Positions 9,201 through 15,818 of a DNA stretch of 64,000 bases are shown here, in pieces; the first letter of the stretch is position 1, and each line of letters starts with the position of its first letter. A model generated the notes under the pieces. The model was not told the DNA's origin, searched no databases, and worked only from the letters and a program-made list of their open reading frames with translations. Origin of the DNA: JAXDMK01 sp963790325 (GTDB lineage: Bacteria; Actinomycetota; Acidimicrobiia; Acidimicrobiales; AC-14). Made by a program: the position numbers and the translations under genes. The DNA is taken from the NCBI GenBank assembly GCA_963790325.1, contig CAWBNY010000003.1, positions 620,001 to 684,000 on the forward strand, read 5' to 3'.

Positions 9201-10385
9201 GTTGTCCGGGCCGAACAGGGTGAAGGTGACGGTGCCGGTGGGGTCGGCCACGCCGCCGCCGGCGCCGGTGACGGTGGCCGTGTCGCTGATCGGGCTGCCG
9301 ATGGTGACCGGGGTGAGGGCCTGGGTGACGATGGTGGGCGTCGCCTGGGCGAAGGTGACGGTCTCCGCCGGATCGCCGCAGGCGGTGGTTGCGGGGTTGT
9401 AGTTGGCGTCGCCGGAATAGCTCGCCACCCATCGGTACGTCCCTGGCGAGGTGATGGCGGCCGAGGCGCTGGTGTCATAGCTCCCGAATCCGTTCACCGG
9501 AACGGTGTTGCTGAAGAACGGTGCGCCGGCGCAGTCGGGGTCGGCCGGGCCGAACAGGTCAAAGGTGATGTTGCCGGTGGGGGGGGCCCCGTTCCCCGAG
9601 GAGGGCGGCGAGGGCGGGTCGAGAAAGGCGGTGTCGGAGGTGGTGGCGGGGACGGTGGGCCCGCTCTGGGAGGCCTCGGTGCTGAGGAGGGGGTTGGCCG
9701 CCAGCACGGTGTACCGGTCGTTGCTGCTGTTGGGGACCGGCGACGGAAGTAGGGGGGACGAGCGGAAAGCGGTGGACGTGGCGAAAGTCTGGACTTCCGG
9801 GTCGGGCGACCCGTCGATGCTCGGGACCCGCAGGGTGAGCGCGGTGAAGGAGACGGCACATGTCTCGCCGGTCGCCAGCAGCAGGGTGCCCTCGCCGCCC
9901 GGTGGTTCGAAGCGGAAGCGGGTGGCGGTGTTGGGGTTGCCGGTGTCGGGAACGATGGTCCAGGTTCCCTCGCAGGTGGTGTTGCCGGGGGGGGTGGACG
10001 AGCCGGTGCCGGTGGCGCTGAGGGCGACGACGCCCGCCTCGGCGACGCCGGAGTTGCACAGGGGAGCGGAGCCGTCGCTGCAGGCGGGCTGGAGGTCGAT
10101 CTGGCTGACGGTGAAGACCGGGTTGGCATCGGATTCCGGGGGTGTGGAGAAGTTGCCGATGCCGAGCGATGCAGGGAAGGTCTGGCCGACCGTGACGGTG
10201 TCGGGGAAGCTGGGTGCGGGAACCACGAAGATGAACGCCTTGGCACCGGGGGCAAGCAGAACCGAGAAGGCGACAATCAGGGCCACGCCGCCTGTGACGA
10301 ATTTGGTGTTCGCCCAGCCCCGCCAATGGACCGCCCGTCCACTCCGCCGGTATCCCCAATTGGATCCATCGGGACGAGCGCTCAT
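3240..10385 (-). CDS. Giant LARTG-anchored surface protein with ten Ig-like and seven DUF11-like repeats
   Basis: A 2,381-residue secreted protein. ATG 10385 is chosen because GGGGAGG lies nine bases upstream; an upstream ATG at 10430 has no such site. Layout: a long signal peptide (about 1-50, ending AKA); a Cys-containing N-terminal domain (about 51-240); about ten Ig-like repeats of roughly 107 residues, each with GTVTFTLFGP and an NWVAVYSGDANY-like strand and two Cys; then about seven DUF11-like repeats beginning with a TRPEPGG-type motif, with LTDDIYGNL and CSF motifs. It ends with LARTG, a hydrophobic segment and basic residues, matching the class E sortase signal. Unusually, more than 110 residues follow the membrane segment, including Asp clusters near D-D-D-D-P-D-D-D-D. 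Probably a long cell-wall stalk or adhesin; ligand unknown. Confidence 0.85.
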   Translation of the reverse strand: MSARPDGSNWGYRRSGRAVHWRGWANTKFVTGGVALIVAFSVLLAPGAKAFIFVVPAPSFPDTVTVGQTFPASLGIGNFSTPPESDANPVFTVSQIDLQPACSDGSAPLCNSGVAEAGVVALSATGTGSSTPPGNTTCEGTWTIVPDTGNPNTATRFRFEPPGGEGTLLLATGETCAVSFTALTLRVPSIDGSPDPEVQTFATSTAFRSSPLLPSPVPNSSNDRYTVLAANPLLSTEASQSGPTVPATTSDTAFLDPPSPPSSGNGAPPTGNITFDLFGPADPDCAGAPFFSNTVPVNGFGSYDTSASAAITSPGTYRWVASYSGDANYNPATTACGDPAETVTFAQATPTIVTQALTPVTIGSPISDTATVTGAGGGVADPTGTVTFTLFGPDNPTCTGEPIFTSTVPLTPAAPPTATANSGDFTPTQPGTYNWVAVYSGDDNYVGATSPCGAENESSVVNQAIAQIATTATAAVTIGSPISDSATVTAAAPPAPPPTGTVTFTLFGPDDLACAGGPIFTSADVPLPGGPPFTVDSGEFTPTAAGTYQWVAVYSGDANYPPAESPCGAPSESSVVRQAVATIATEAVTPVDFGDPISDTATVTGAAPPAPVPTGTVTFTLFGPDDPTCAGAPVFTSADVPLAGGPPPTANSGDFVPPAVGTYNWVAVYSGDAAYGSVTSPCGAPNEESVVNQVTPTITTEATATAPAGSPISDTATVTGATPPAAAPTGTVTFTVFGPDDPACDGAPVFTSVDRPLGGGPPPTATSDPFVPPGPGSYNWVAVYSGDANYASVTSPCGAPNETSVVNDSTIATQAVTPVTIGQPISDTATVSGTGVPPTGTVTFTLFGPNDPTCAGAVVFTSADRPLAGGPPPTADSGDFTPTAVGTYNWVAVYSGDANYPPATSPCGAPNEASVVNQATPTIVTSALTPVTVGSDINDTATVSGVGALAPPTGTVTFTLFGPDDPTCAGAPIFTSADRPLAGGPPPTATSGNYTTTAPGDHNWVAVYSGDATYTSVTSPCGAPNETSVVIQGEVAIATSATASAPLGGAVSDTATVTGSPSPAPAPTGTVVFTLFGPNDPTCAGAPVFTSAPVALAGGPPPTANSGNFTPTAAGSYNWVAVYSGDDSYPSATSPCGAPNETSTVNAAAITTSATTPVTIGSPISDTATVTGGAPPAAPPTGTVTFTLFGPDDPTCAGPAIFTSADRPLAGGPPPTATSEEFTPTAVGTYNWVAVYSGDANYPPATSPCGAPNEESVVDQARVTITTQAFGPVTLTQPIRDTATVTGAAGAPTPTGTVTFTLFGPNDPTCAAPAIFTSADRPLAGGPPPTATSADFTPTAVGEYNWVAVYSGDASNASVTSPCGAPDETSVVTSVPSISVDKTATPLTRPEPGGDFTFNILVTNTSTEVLTITSLTDDIYGDLTTRPGSSCNSAPGTVLQPSPGPDHTYACSFTAPFNGNAGDSQTDVVTVTATNPAGVTVTDTDDAVVSLIGDPPQIQIVKEATPLSRPEPGGAFTYNLLITNPDTLEAITITTLTDNVYGDLGNPANPNVTDNTCDDLIGDVLAPSPGPGNTTTCSFTANFTGNGGDSLTDIVTVTGVDDDGDTATDSDDATVRITDILPIIAVDKTATPASRPEPGGTFTFNVVVTNLSNESVTITSLTDDIYGNLVTRPGSGCTSAIGTVLAAAPGPGNTYSCSFTGPFNGNAGDTQTDVVTATAVDDDGNPATADDDATVAITNVLPAIQVEKSASPTSRPEPGGTFQFNIVVSNIGPEALTITSLTDDIYGNIATQGTCTTAIGTVLQPGGSYSCSFPGNFTGNAGDTQTDVVTVVGRDDDGSSVSDTDDATVTITGVPPTVNITKTPSPASLPEPGGQFTFNFVVTNTSNESVTITQLTDDIYGNLNGRGTCATGAVLAPGGQYRCSFTVTFTGPPGASQRDVVTVRVVDDDGQQAVDDDDAIITITDLLPTISVQKTANPLVRNEPGGTFTFTVVVTNTGPEAVTITDLTDDIYGNLNGRGTCAVGAVMPRNGGTYTCSFPGEFRGNAGASQTDVVTVSGVDDDGSRATARDDATVRLVDVPPTITLTKDPDPASRPDPGGSFTFHVAITNTSFEPVTLTSLTDDVYGNLNGRGNCAIGGVIQPGGVYRCSFTVDYRGPGGSSQVDRVFATVVDNDGSRGNANDDARISITPVAAPPPVVLPTIVVTTAPPLARTGSDVSGPARLALGLLVLGLLMVGASWSAGGRSRLAFGSSSPGTANIPWVGGPRSERVVAVLEPPTTGGRVADDDDDDPDDDDPSSGGPSGGLPPAGRGPSSGGGGGSAGAPSIADRAAGIGDGQGRATSASPPAAPSSASSASGPSSTNGFSPAPARVEGNPRITRLI

Positions 10386-10510
10386 TCCGTGAAACCTCCC
10401 CAGGCCGTCCGCCCGTTTGCCCAGCCTCATGACTGCACGTCGTGACGTTAGTACGTCCTTCTGCCGGCGACTACCACGAGTGGCCGTATTTCAAACAGAA
10501 CGCGGTGGCC

Positions 10511-10539
10511 GATTGCTGTTGGACACCGTGTCCAGCATC
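10511..10539. promoter_or_regulatory. Imperfect inverted repeat upstream of the Ig/DUF11 gene
   Basis: The core is GGACACcGTGTCC with flanks extending to GATTGCTG and CAGCATC. It lies about 130 bp upstream of the start of the 3240-10385 gene and 65 bp after the stop of the previous one. It could be an operator or a second terminator stem; sequence alone does not decide. Confidence 0.35.
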
Positions 10540-10572
10540 GAGGGGCACCTTCGGCTCCAACAGACACGTGTT

Positions 10573-10594
10573 CCAACACTCCTCCGGGTGTTGG
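10573..10594 (-). terminator. Hairpin after the Ig/Thr-stalk surface gene
   Basis: CCAACAC and GTGTTGG form a 7-bp stem around an 8-base loop, ten bases past the stop of the 10604-12844 gene. It is a plausible terminator separating the two surface-protein genes. The stem is short and there is no T tract. Confidence 0.45.
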
Positions 10595-10603
10595 CCGGAC
10601 CGG

Positions 10604-12844
10604 TCAACGCAGGCGGCGGCGGCCACCGACGAGTAGGGCGCAGTTCCCCAGGACCAAAAGGCAGGCTGCGAGCGCGATCGGGTCCGAGGGATCGGCACCC
10701 GTGCGGGCCAACGGAGGTGCGGTGGCTGGCCGCCCGGTGGCCACGACTGTGAAACCCGTGCTGGCATTCCGCCCGCTGGAGCCAGCGACGACGATCGTGT
10801 GTCGGCCGGGGACGGCGTCGGCCGGGATTCGGATCGGGATCGAGAAGGTCCCCGTCGGGCTGGCGGCGAGGGTGGCGATCACCACCGGGGTGCTGTTGAA
10901 CGTGGCCGTCAACGGCTCGTTCGGACCGAACCCGCTCCCCGAGAGCACGCCCGACTGTCCTGGCGGACCCTGCGATGGGTTGACCTGAACCGACGGCGCG
11001 CCGGGGGTCGTGGTGGCGGTGGCCGCGCCTCGGCCGGAGGCGACCGTCGTCGTCGGCGCGCGCGCCGCCGTGGTGGTGGAGGTGGTGGTGGGCGGAGCGG
11101 TGGTGGTGGTCGACGAGGTCGTCGTCGTTGTGCTCGACGTCGTCGACGTGCTCGTCGTCGTGGTGGGGGCGAGGGTGGTCGACGTGGTGGTGGTCGTCGG
11201 GGCGAGGGTGGTCGTCGTGGTGGGGACGAGGGTGGTCGTCGTGATCGTCGTCGTGGTGGGGATGGTGGTCGTCGTGCTCGTCGTCGTGGTGGGGATGGTG
11301 GTCGTCGTGCTCGTCGTCGTGGTGGGGAGGGTGGTCGACGTCGAAGTCGTGGTGGGGAGGGTGGTCGACGTCGAAGTCGTGGTGGGGAGGGTGGTCGACG
11401 TCGAAGTCGTGGTGGGGAGGGTGGTCGACGTCGAAGTCGTGGTGGGGAGGGTGGTCGACGTCGAAGTCGTGGTGGGGAGGGTGGTCGACGTCGAAGTCGT
11501 GGTGGGGAGGGTGGTCGACGTCGAAGTCGTGGTGGGGAGGGTGGTCGACGTCGAAGTCGACGTCGACGTCGACGTCGTGGTCGGAACAGTCGAGGTGGTG
11601 GTCGACGTGGTGGTCGAGCCTCCCCCCGTCACCTCCACCGACTCGTTGGGGTCGTCGCACGCGCCGGTGACTGGATTGTGGGCTATGTCTCCGCTGTAGG
11701 ACGCCACCCACCGGTAGGTTCCGGCGGCGGTCGTGGTGAAGGGGTCGGAGGTGTAGGTGGCGTTTCCGGACACTGTCTTGACGTTGGTGAAGGCGGCGGT
11801 GTCGGCGCAGGTGTCGTCGTCGGGGCCGTAGAGGGTGAAGGTGATCGATCCCGAAGGGTTCGTCCCGCCGGCGAGGGTGGCCGCGTCGGTGATCTCGCCA
11901 CCGACGGCAACCGTCCCCGAGGCCTGGGTGGTCAGCGTCGGTGTGATCAGGCCGCCGGGCGTGACGGTGACAAATCCGGCCGGGTCGACGCAGGTGGTGC
12001 CTACGGCCCTGTTGTTGGCGTCGCCGGTGTACTGGACGACCCACTGGTAGTCGCCGGCGACGGTGGGGGTGTACGGGTCCGAGGTGTACATCCCGTTGCC
12101 CGTCACCGGACTAGTGGTGCTGAAGGCGGCGGGCGGGACGCACGTCGGGTTGGCCGGGCCGTAGAGGGCGAAGGTGAGGGTACCGGTGGGACCTGCCGGC
12201 CCCGACCCGCTCCCTAGGGTGGCGGTGTCGGTGAGCTGGCCGCCGACCGGCACCGACGGCGACGCTTGGTGGGACAGGTTGGGGACCCGCTTGGCCACGG
12301 TGACCCGTCCGGCAGGATCGCCGCACGCGGTGGTGGCAGGGTCGTTGTTGACGTCGCCGCTGTAGGCGGCGATCCACTGGTAGTCGCCGGCCGCGTCGGT
12401 GACGTAGTTGCCGGACTGGTAGTTGCCGTTGCCGTTGACCGTCTTGGTGTCGGTGAAGATCGGCGGCCCGGCGCAGGTGTCGTTGTCTGGCCCGAAGAGC
12501 GTGAACGTGATGCTGCCGGTGGGGTTCGATCCGTTGCCGAGGGTGGCGAAGTCGAAGATCGGTGAGCCGGCCGGGAACCCGGAGGCCGAGGCCTGATGGG
12601 TGATATGGGGAGTGGCCGCGGCCGCCGGCAACACCACCAACAGCAGGCCGACGACCGCCAGGACGAGGCCCGTGCCCATCGTGCGGGCCGCCCGGGAGCC
12701 GGCGTCGATCCGGGTCCGAAATCGGCGCCCCAGTACGGTCGGACCGCCACGGGGCACGCGGGACGGACCCAGCGTCACGGCCGGCCCACGGTCAGCCACA
12801 AGGTCCCGCCTAACCCACGACGTCGCATCGATCCGCCTCCGCAC
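10604..12844 (-). CDS. LARTG-anchored surface protein: three Ig-like repeats, Thr/Ser stalk, IPT/TIG-like domain
   Basis: A 746-residue secreted protein if begun at GTG 12844. A hydrophobic signal segment sits at about 56-77 (TGLVLAVVGLLLVV), so the true start may be further in, for example GTG near 12764; no good ribosome site is seen. Three Ig-like repeats follow, of the same type as the neighbouring gene (ITFTLFGPD, W-I-A-A-Y-S-G-D). Then comes a Thr/Ser/Pro stalk of about 180 residues containing eight TTSTSTTLPT decapeptides. Next is an IPT/TIG-like domain (GSGFGPNEPLTATFNSTPVV), then LARTGADPSD, a membrane helix and GGRRRLR. This is a normal sortase-anchored layout: ligand domains held off the wall by a possibly glycosylated stalk. 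The tail is short, unlike the 3240-10385 gene. Confidence 0.82.
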   Translation of the reverse strand: MRRRIDATSWVRRDLVADRGPAVTLGPSRVPRGGPTVLGRRFRTRIDAGSRAARTMGTGLVLAVVGLLLVVLPAAAATPHITHQASASGFPAGSPIFDFATLGNGSNPTGSITFTLFGPDNDTCAGPPIFTDTKTVNGNGNYQSGNYVTDAAGDYQWIAAYSGDVNNDPATTACGDPAGRVTVAKRVPNLSHQASPSVPVGGQLTDTATLGSGSGPAGPTGTLTFALYGPANPTCVPPAAFSTTSPVTGNGMYTSDPYTPTVAGDYQWVVQYTGDANNRAVGTTCVDPAGFVTVTPGGLITPTLTTQASGTVAVGGEITDAATLAGGTNPSGSITFTLYGPDDDTCADTAAFTNVKTVSGNATYTSDPFTTTAAGTYRWVASYSGDIAHNPVTGACDDPNESVEVTGGGSTTTSTTTSTVPTTTSTSTSTSTSTTLPTTTSTSTTLPTTTSTSTTLPTTTSTSTTLPTTTSTSTTLPTTTSTSTTLPTTTSTSTTLPTTTSTSTTLPTTTTSTTTTIPTTTTSTTTTIPTTTTITTTTLVPTTTTTLAPTTTTTSTTLAPTTTTSTSTTSSTTTTTSSTTTTAPPTTTSTTTAARAPTTTVASGRGAATATTTPGAPSVQVNPSQGPPGQSGVLSGSGFGPNEPLTATFNSTPVVIATLAASPTGTFSIPIRIPADAVPGRHTIVVAGSSGRNASTGFTVVATGRPATAPPLARTGADPSDPIALAACLLVLGNCALLVGGRRRLR
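11321..11560. repeat. 30-bp minisatellite, eight tandem copies
   Basis: Eight head-to-tail copies of a 30-bp unit, essentially identical from copy to copy, inside the stalk of the 10604-12844 gene. Each encodes TTSTSTTLPT on the minus strand, so gain or loss of units keeps the frame. Shorter degenerate GTGGTGGGG/GTCGTC repeats continue on the left side to about 11090. Confidence 0.95.
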
Positions 12845-12966
12845 GCTCGAACGATCTCACCCGGACGTCCGCCTGGCGAGCGATGTTACCCAGGCGAGCG
12901 GCGAACATCGAGGAAATGACCCGCTATCGGTAGGCTGGCCCGATCGGTCGCCGACATCCCCGGCCC

Positions 12967-13791
12967 TTGCCCCGCCTCCCGCAGTCGGTCACGGGGGGTC
13001 TCCTTCTGCTGGGCGCGGGAACCGCGTGCAGCAGCCGGTTCGGCGCCCCCGAGCCGGCCACCCGCCAGGGTTCCGAGGTGCTCGGCCTGTGGCGGATCCT
13101 CATGCTCGTCGGCATCGGTGTCGGGGCGGTGGTGGTCGCCCTCCTCGCCGTCACCCTCGTTCGCGACCGCCGCCGGCGGCGCACCGACCTTCCGTCCCAG
13201 ACCCGGGAGAACATCCCCGTCGAGATCGCCTACACCGTCGTCCCCCTGGTGATCGTGGCCGTCCTGTTCGTGGTCACCCTCCGCACCCAGGGACCGGTCG
13301 ACCGGCTCTCGGCCAGTCCCGGCCTCCGGGTGGAGGTCACCGCCTTCCAGTGGGGGTGGCGTTTCGTCTATCCGGCCCACGACCTCACCGTCGTGGGCGA
13401 TTCCAACGCCCCGCCCACCCTCTTCCTCCCCGTGGGGGTGACCACCCGGCTGCAGCTGGCATCACCCGACGTGATCCACTCGTTCTACGTTCCCGCCTTC
13501 CTCACCAAACGGGACACGATCCCGGGGACGGTCGAAGATCTGGACGTGACCCCCACCCGGGTCGGCCACTTCGGCGGTTACTGCGCCGAGTTCTGCGGGC
13601 TCGACCACGCCCGCATGACCTTCGCGGTGGAGGTGGTGACCGAGCCCGAGTTCGAGCGGTGGCTGGCCGAGCGCCGGGAGGAGCCGGCCGAGGGCGCCGG
13701 CGAGTCGGGCACCGACCCCGGCGGCGCCACCGACCCCCGCGGCCAGGCCCTCGCGCCGGAACCGCCCGTGGCCCGGGTCGAAGGATCGTGA
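12967..13791 (+). CDS. coxB: Cytochrome c oxidase subunit II
   Basis: Carries the CuA centre that takes electrons from cytochrome c in the aa3 oxidase. The 274-residue protein has an N-terminal export segment, two membrane helices (about 40-65 and 85-105), the VTAFQWGWRFVYP aromatic region and the CuA motif YCAEFCGLDHARM with both Cys, His and Met. The C-terminal Pro/Gly/Glu tail is unstructured. The TTG start at 12967 is weak and has no ribosome site. It overlaps coxA by four bases (GTGA), so translation is coupled. The gene is divergent from the surface protein gene at 12844 across 122 bp. Confidence 0.93.
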   Translation: MPRLPQSVTGGLLLLGAGTACSSRFGAPEPATRQGSEVLGLWRILMLVGIGVGAVVVALLAVTLVRDRRRRRTDLPSQTRENIPVEIAYTVVPLVIVAVLFVVTLRTQGPVDRLSASPGLRVEVTAFQWGWRFVYPAHDLTVVGDSNAPPTLFLPVGVTTRLQLASPDVIHSFYVPAFLTKRDTIPGTVEDLDVTPTRVGHFGGYCAEFCGLDHARMTFAVEVVTEPEFERWLAERREEPAEGAGESGTDPGGATDPRGQALAPEPPVARVEGS

Positions 13792-15416
13792 CCGTCACCG
13801 CCGAGCGGCCCCCGTCCCCGCCGCCTGCGGACCGGCCGTCGGGCCTGGCCGCGTGGGTCACCACCACCGACCACAAGCGGATCGGCATCTTCTACATGGT
13901 CTGCGCCTTCGGGTTCTTCCTCCTGGGCGGCGTGCTGGCGTTGCTCATCCGGGCCGAGTTGGCCCAGCCCGGCCAGGGCGTGGTGTCGCAGGCCACCTAC
14001 AACCAGCTGTTCACCATGCACGGCAGCATCATGATGTTCCTGTTCGCCGTCCCCATGGCCTTCGGGTTTGCGAACTACCTGGTACCGCTGCAGATCGGCG
14101 CCCCCGACATGGCGTTCCCCCGCCTGAACGCGCTCTCGTTCTGGCTGTTCCTGGGCGGAGGCCTGATGATGGTGTCGTCGTTCCTGACGTCGCAGGGGGC
14201 GCCCGCCTTCGGCTGGACCGCCTACGCCCCCCTGTCGGACGCCATCCGCTCCCCCGGCGCCGGCGCCGACCTGTGGATCGTCTCCCTGGTGATCACCGGC
14301 GTGGGGACCATCCTCACCGCCGTCAACCTCATCACCACCATCGTGTGCCTGCGGGCGCCGGGGATGGTGATGTTCCGGATGCCGATCTTCACCTGGAACA
14401 TGCTGATCGTGTCGGTGATGGTGATCCTGGCCTTCCCGGTGCTCACCAGCGGTCTGTCCCTGCTGTGGGCCGATCGTCACCTGGGGAGCACGTTCTTCGA
14501 GCCCGCCCAGGGGGGCGTGCCGGTGCTGTGGCAACACCTGTTCTGGTTCTTCGGCCACCCCGAGGTCTACATCGTGGCCCTGCCGTTCTTCGGGGTGGTC
14601 ACCGAGGTCATCCCCGTGTTCAGCCGCAAGCCCCTGTTCGGCTACCGCGGATTCGTGTTCGCCACCCTGGCCATCGCCGCCCTGTCCACCGGCGTGTGGG
14701 CCCACCACATGTTCGCCACCGGCGCCGTCAACCTCCCCTTCTTCTCGGGGATGACGATGCTCATCGCAGTGCCCACCGGGGTGAAGATCTTCAACTGGAT
14801 CGGCACCATGTGGCGGGGCCGGATCACCTTCGACACGCCGATGCTCCACTGCATCGGCTTCCTGGTCGTCTTTCTGATCGGGGGCCTCACCGGGCCCATG
14901 CTGGCGTCGACGCCCTTCGACGTCCACGTCCACGACACCTACTTCATCGTCGCCCACATGCACTACGTCCTGTTCGGGACGGCCGCCTTCGGGTTCTTCG
15001 CCGGGCTCTACTTCTGGTACCCCAAGTTCACCGGTCGCCGGCTGCACGAGGGGCTGGGGAAGCTGAGCTTCTGGCTGATGTTCGTCGGCTTCAACCTCAC
15101 GTTCTGGCCCCACCACCTGCTCGGGCTGCGGGGGATGCCCCGCCGGGTGGCCGACTACGCCCCGTCCACCGGCTGGGAGACGCTCAACCTGGCCTCCAGC
15201 CTCGGCTCCGCGGTGTTGGGGGTGTCGGTGCTGGTGCTGCTGGTGAACCTGTGGCGGACGGCTAAGGCGGGCCGGCCGGCGGGCGACGACCCGTGGGGCG
15301 GCCACTCGCTGGAATGGGCCACCTCGTCGCCGCCGCCGGAGCACAACTTCCACTCCCTGCCGCCCATCCGCTCGGAGCGGCCGGTGTTCGACGCCCGGAT
15401 CGAGGCCGCCTCGTGA
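13788..15416 (+). CDS. coxA: Cytochrome c oxidase subunit I
   Basis: The catalytic haem a/a3-CuB subunit, 542 residues. Diagnostic features are TTDHKRIG at the start, FTMHGSIMMFLF (low-spin haem His), FFGHPEVYI (CuB His), WAHHMF (paired CuB His) and YFIVAHMHYVLFG (haem a3 and haem a ligands), with about twelve membrane helices. The GTG start at 13788 overlaps the coxB stop. The C-terminal S-P-P-P-E-H-N-F region is typical of actinobacterial subunits. It works with CoxB, CtaE and CtaF and with the bc1 complex encoded convergently at 15819-18891. Confidence 0.96.
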   Translation: MTVTAERPPSPPPADRPSGLAAWVTTTDHKRIGIFYMVCAFGFFLLGGVLALLIRAELAQPGQGVVSQATYNQLFTMHGSIMMFLFAVPMAFGFANYLVPLQIGAPDMAFPRLNALSFWLFLGGGLMMVSSFLTSQGAPAFGWTAYAPLSDAIRSPGAGADLWIVSLVITGVGTILTAVNLITTIVCLRAPGMVMFRMPIFTWNMLIVSVMVILAFPVLTSGLSLLWADRHLGSTFFEPAQGGVPVLWQHLFWFFGHPEVYIVALPFFGVVTEVIPVFSRKPLFGYRGFVFATLAIAALSTGVWAHHMFATGAVNLPFFSGMTMLIAVPTGVKIFNWIGTMWRGRITFDTPMLHCIGFLVVFLIGGLTGPMLASTPFDVHVHDTYFIVAHMHYVLFGTAAFGFFAGLYFWYPKFTGRRLHEGLGKLSFWLMFVGFNLTFWPHHLLGLRGMPRRVADYAPSTGWETLNLASSLGSAVLGVSVLVLLVNLWRTAKAGRPAGDDPWGGHSLEWATSSPPPEHNFHSLPPIRSERPVFDARIEAAS

Positions 15417-15799
15417 CCACCGAGTGGCGGCTGTTCACCGGGGCGGCCGCCTTCGCCGCCCTGGTCGGGGCGATCTACTGGTTCGTGTCCTACGAGCACG
15501 CCGGCACCACCATGCTGGTGTTCTCGGGGGCGGCGTTGCTGCTGGTGGCGGGCTATCTGACGATGGTCGGCAACCGGCTCGGCACCCGGCCGTCCGACCG
15601 CCGGGACGGGGAGTTCGGCGACGACGAGGGCGAGCCCGTCTACTACCCGTCGGCCAGCGTGTGGCCGTTCGTGGCCGCCTGCGGGACGGTCGTGCTCGGC
15701 TTCGGCCTCGTTTTCGGCCTCGGCGTGGCCAGCCTCGGCGTCCTGCTCCTGGGGGCCGGCATCGGTGGCTACGCCACGGAGGCCAACGCCAAACGCTGA
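15413..15799 (+). CDS. ctaF: Cytochrome c oxidase subunit IV (actinobacterial type)
   Basis: A 128-residue membrane protein with two N-terminal helices, a loop containing PSDRRDGEFGDDEGEPVYYP, and two C-terminal helices. This is the layout of the actinobacterial CtaF subunit, which stabilises the aa3 oxidase in the bcc-aa3 supercomplex. The GTG start overlaps the coxA stop by four bases. The family call comes from position, length and the Y-Y-P-S-x-S-V-W-P-F motif. It ends 20 bases from the converging qcrB stop. Confidence 0.85.
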   Translation: MTTEWRLFTGAAAFAALVGAIYWFVSYEHAGTTMLVFSGAALLLVAGYLTMVGNRLGTRPSDRRDGEFGDDEGEPVYYPSASVWPFVAACGTVVLGFGLVFGLGVASLGVLLLGAGIGGYATEANAKR

Positions 15800-15818
15800 A
15801 CCGGCGGCACCGGCTCGG

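Noticed and set aside
11321..11560. CRISPR array
   Set aside because: The 30-bp repeats are contiguous with no spacers, and lie inside a coding region in frame.
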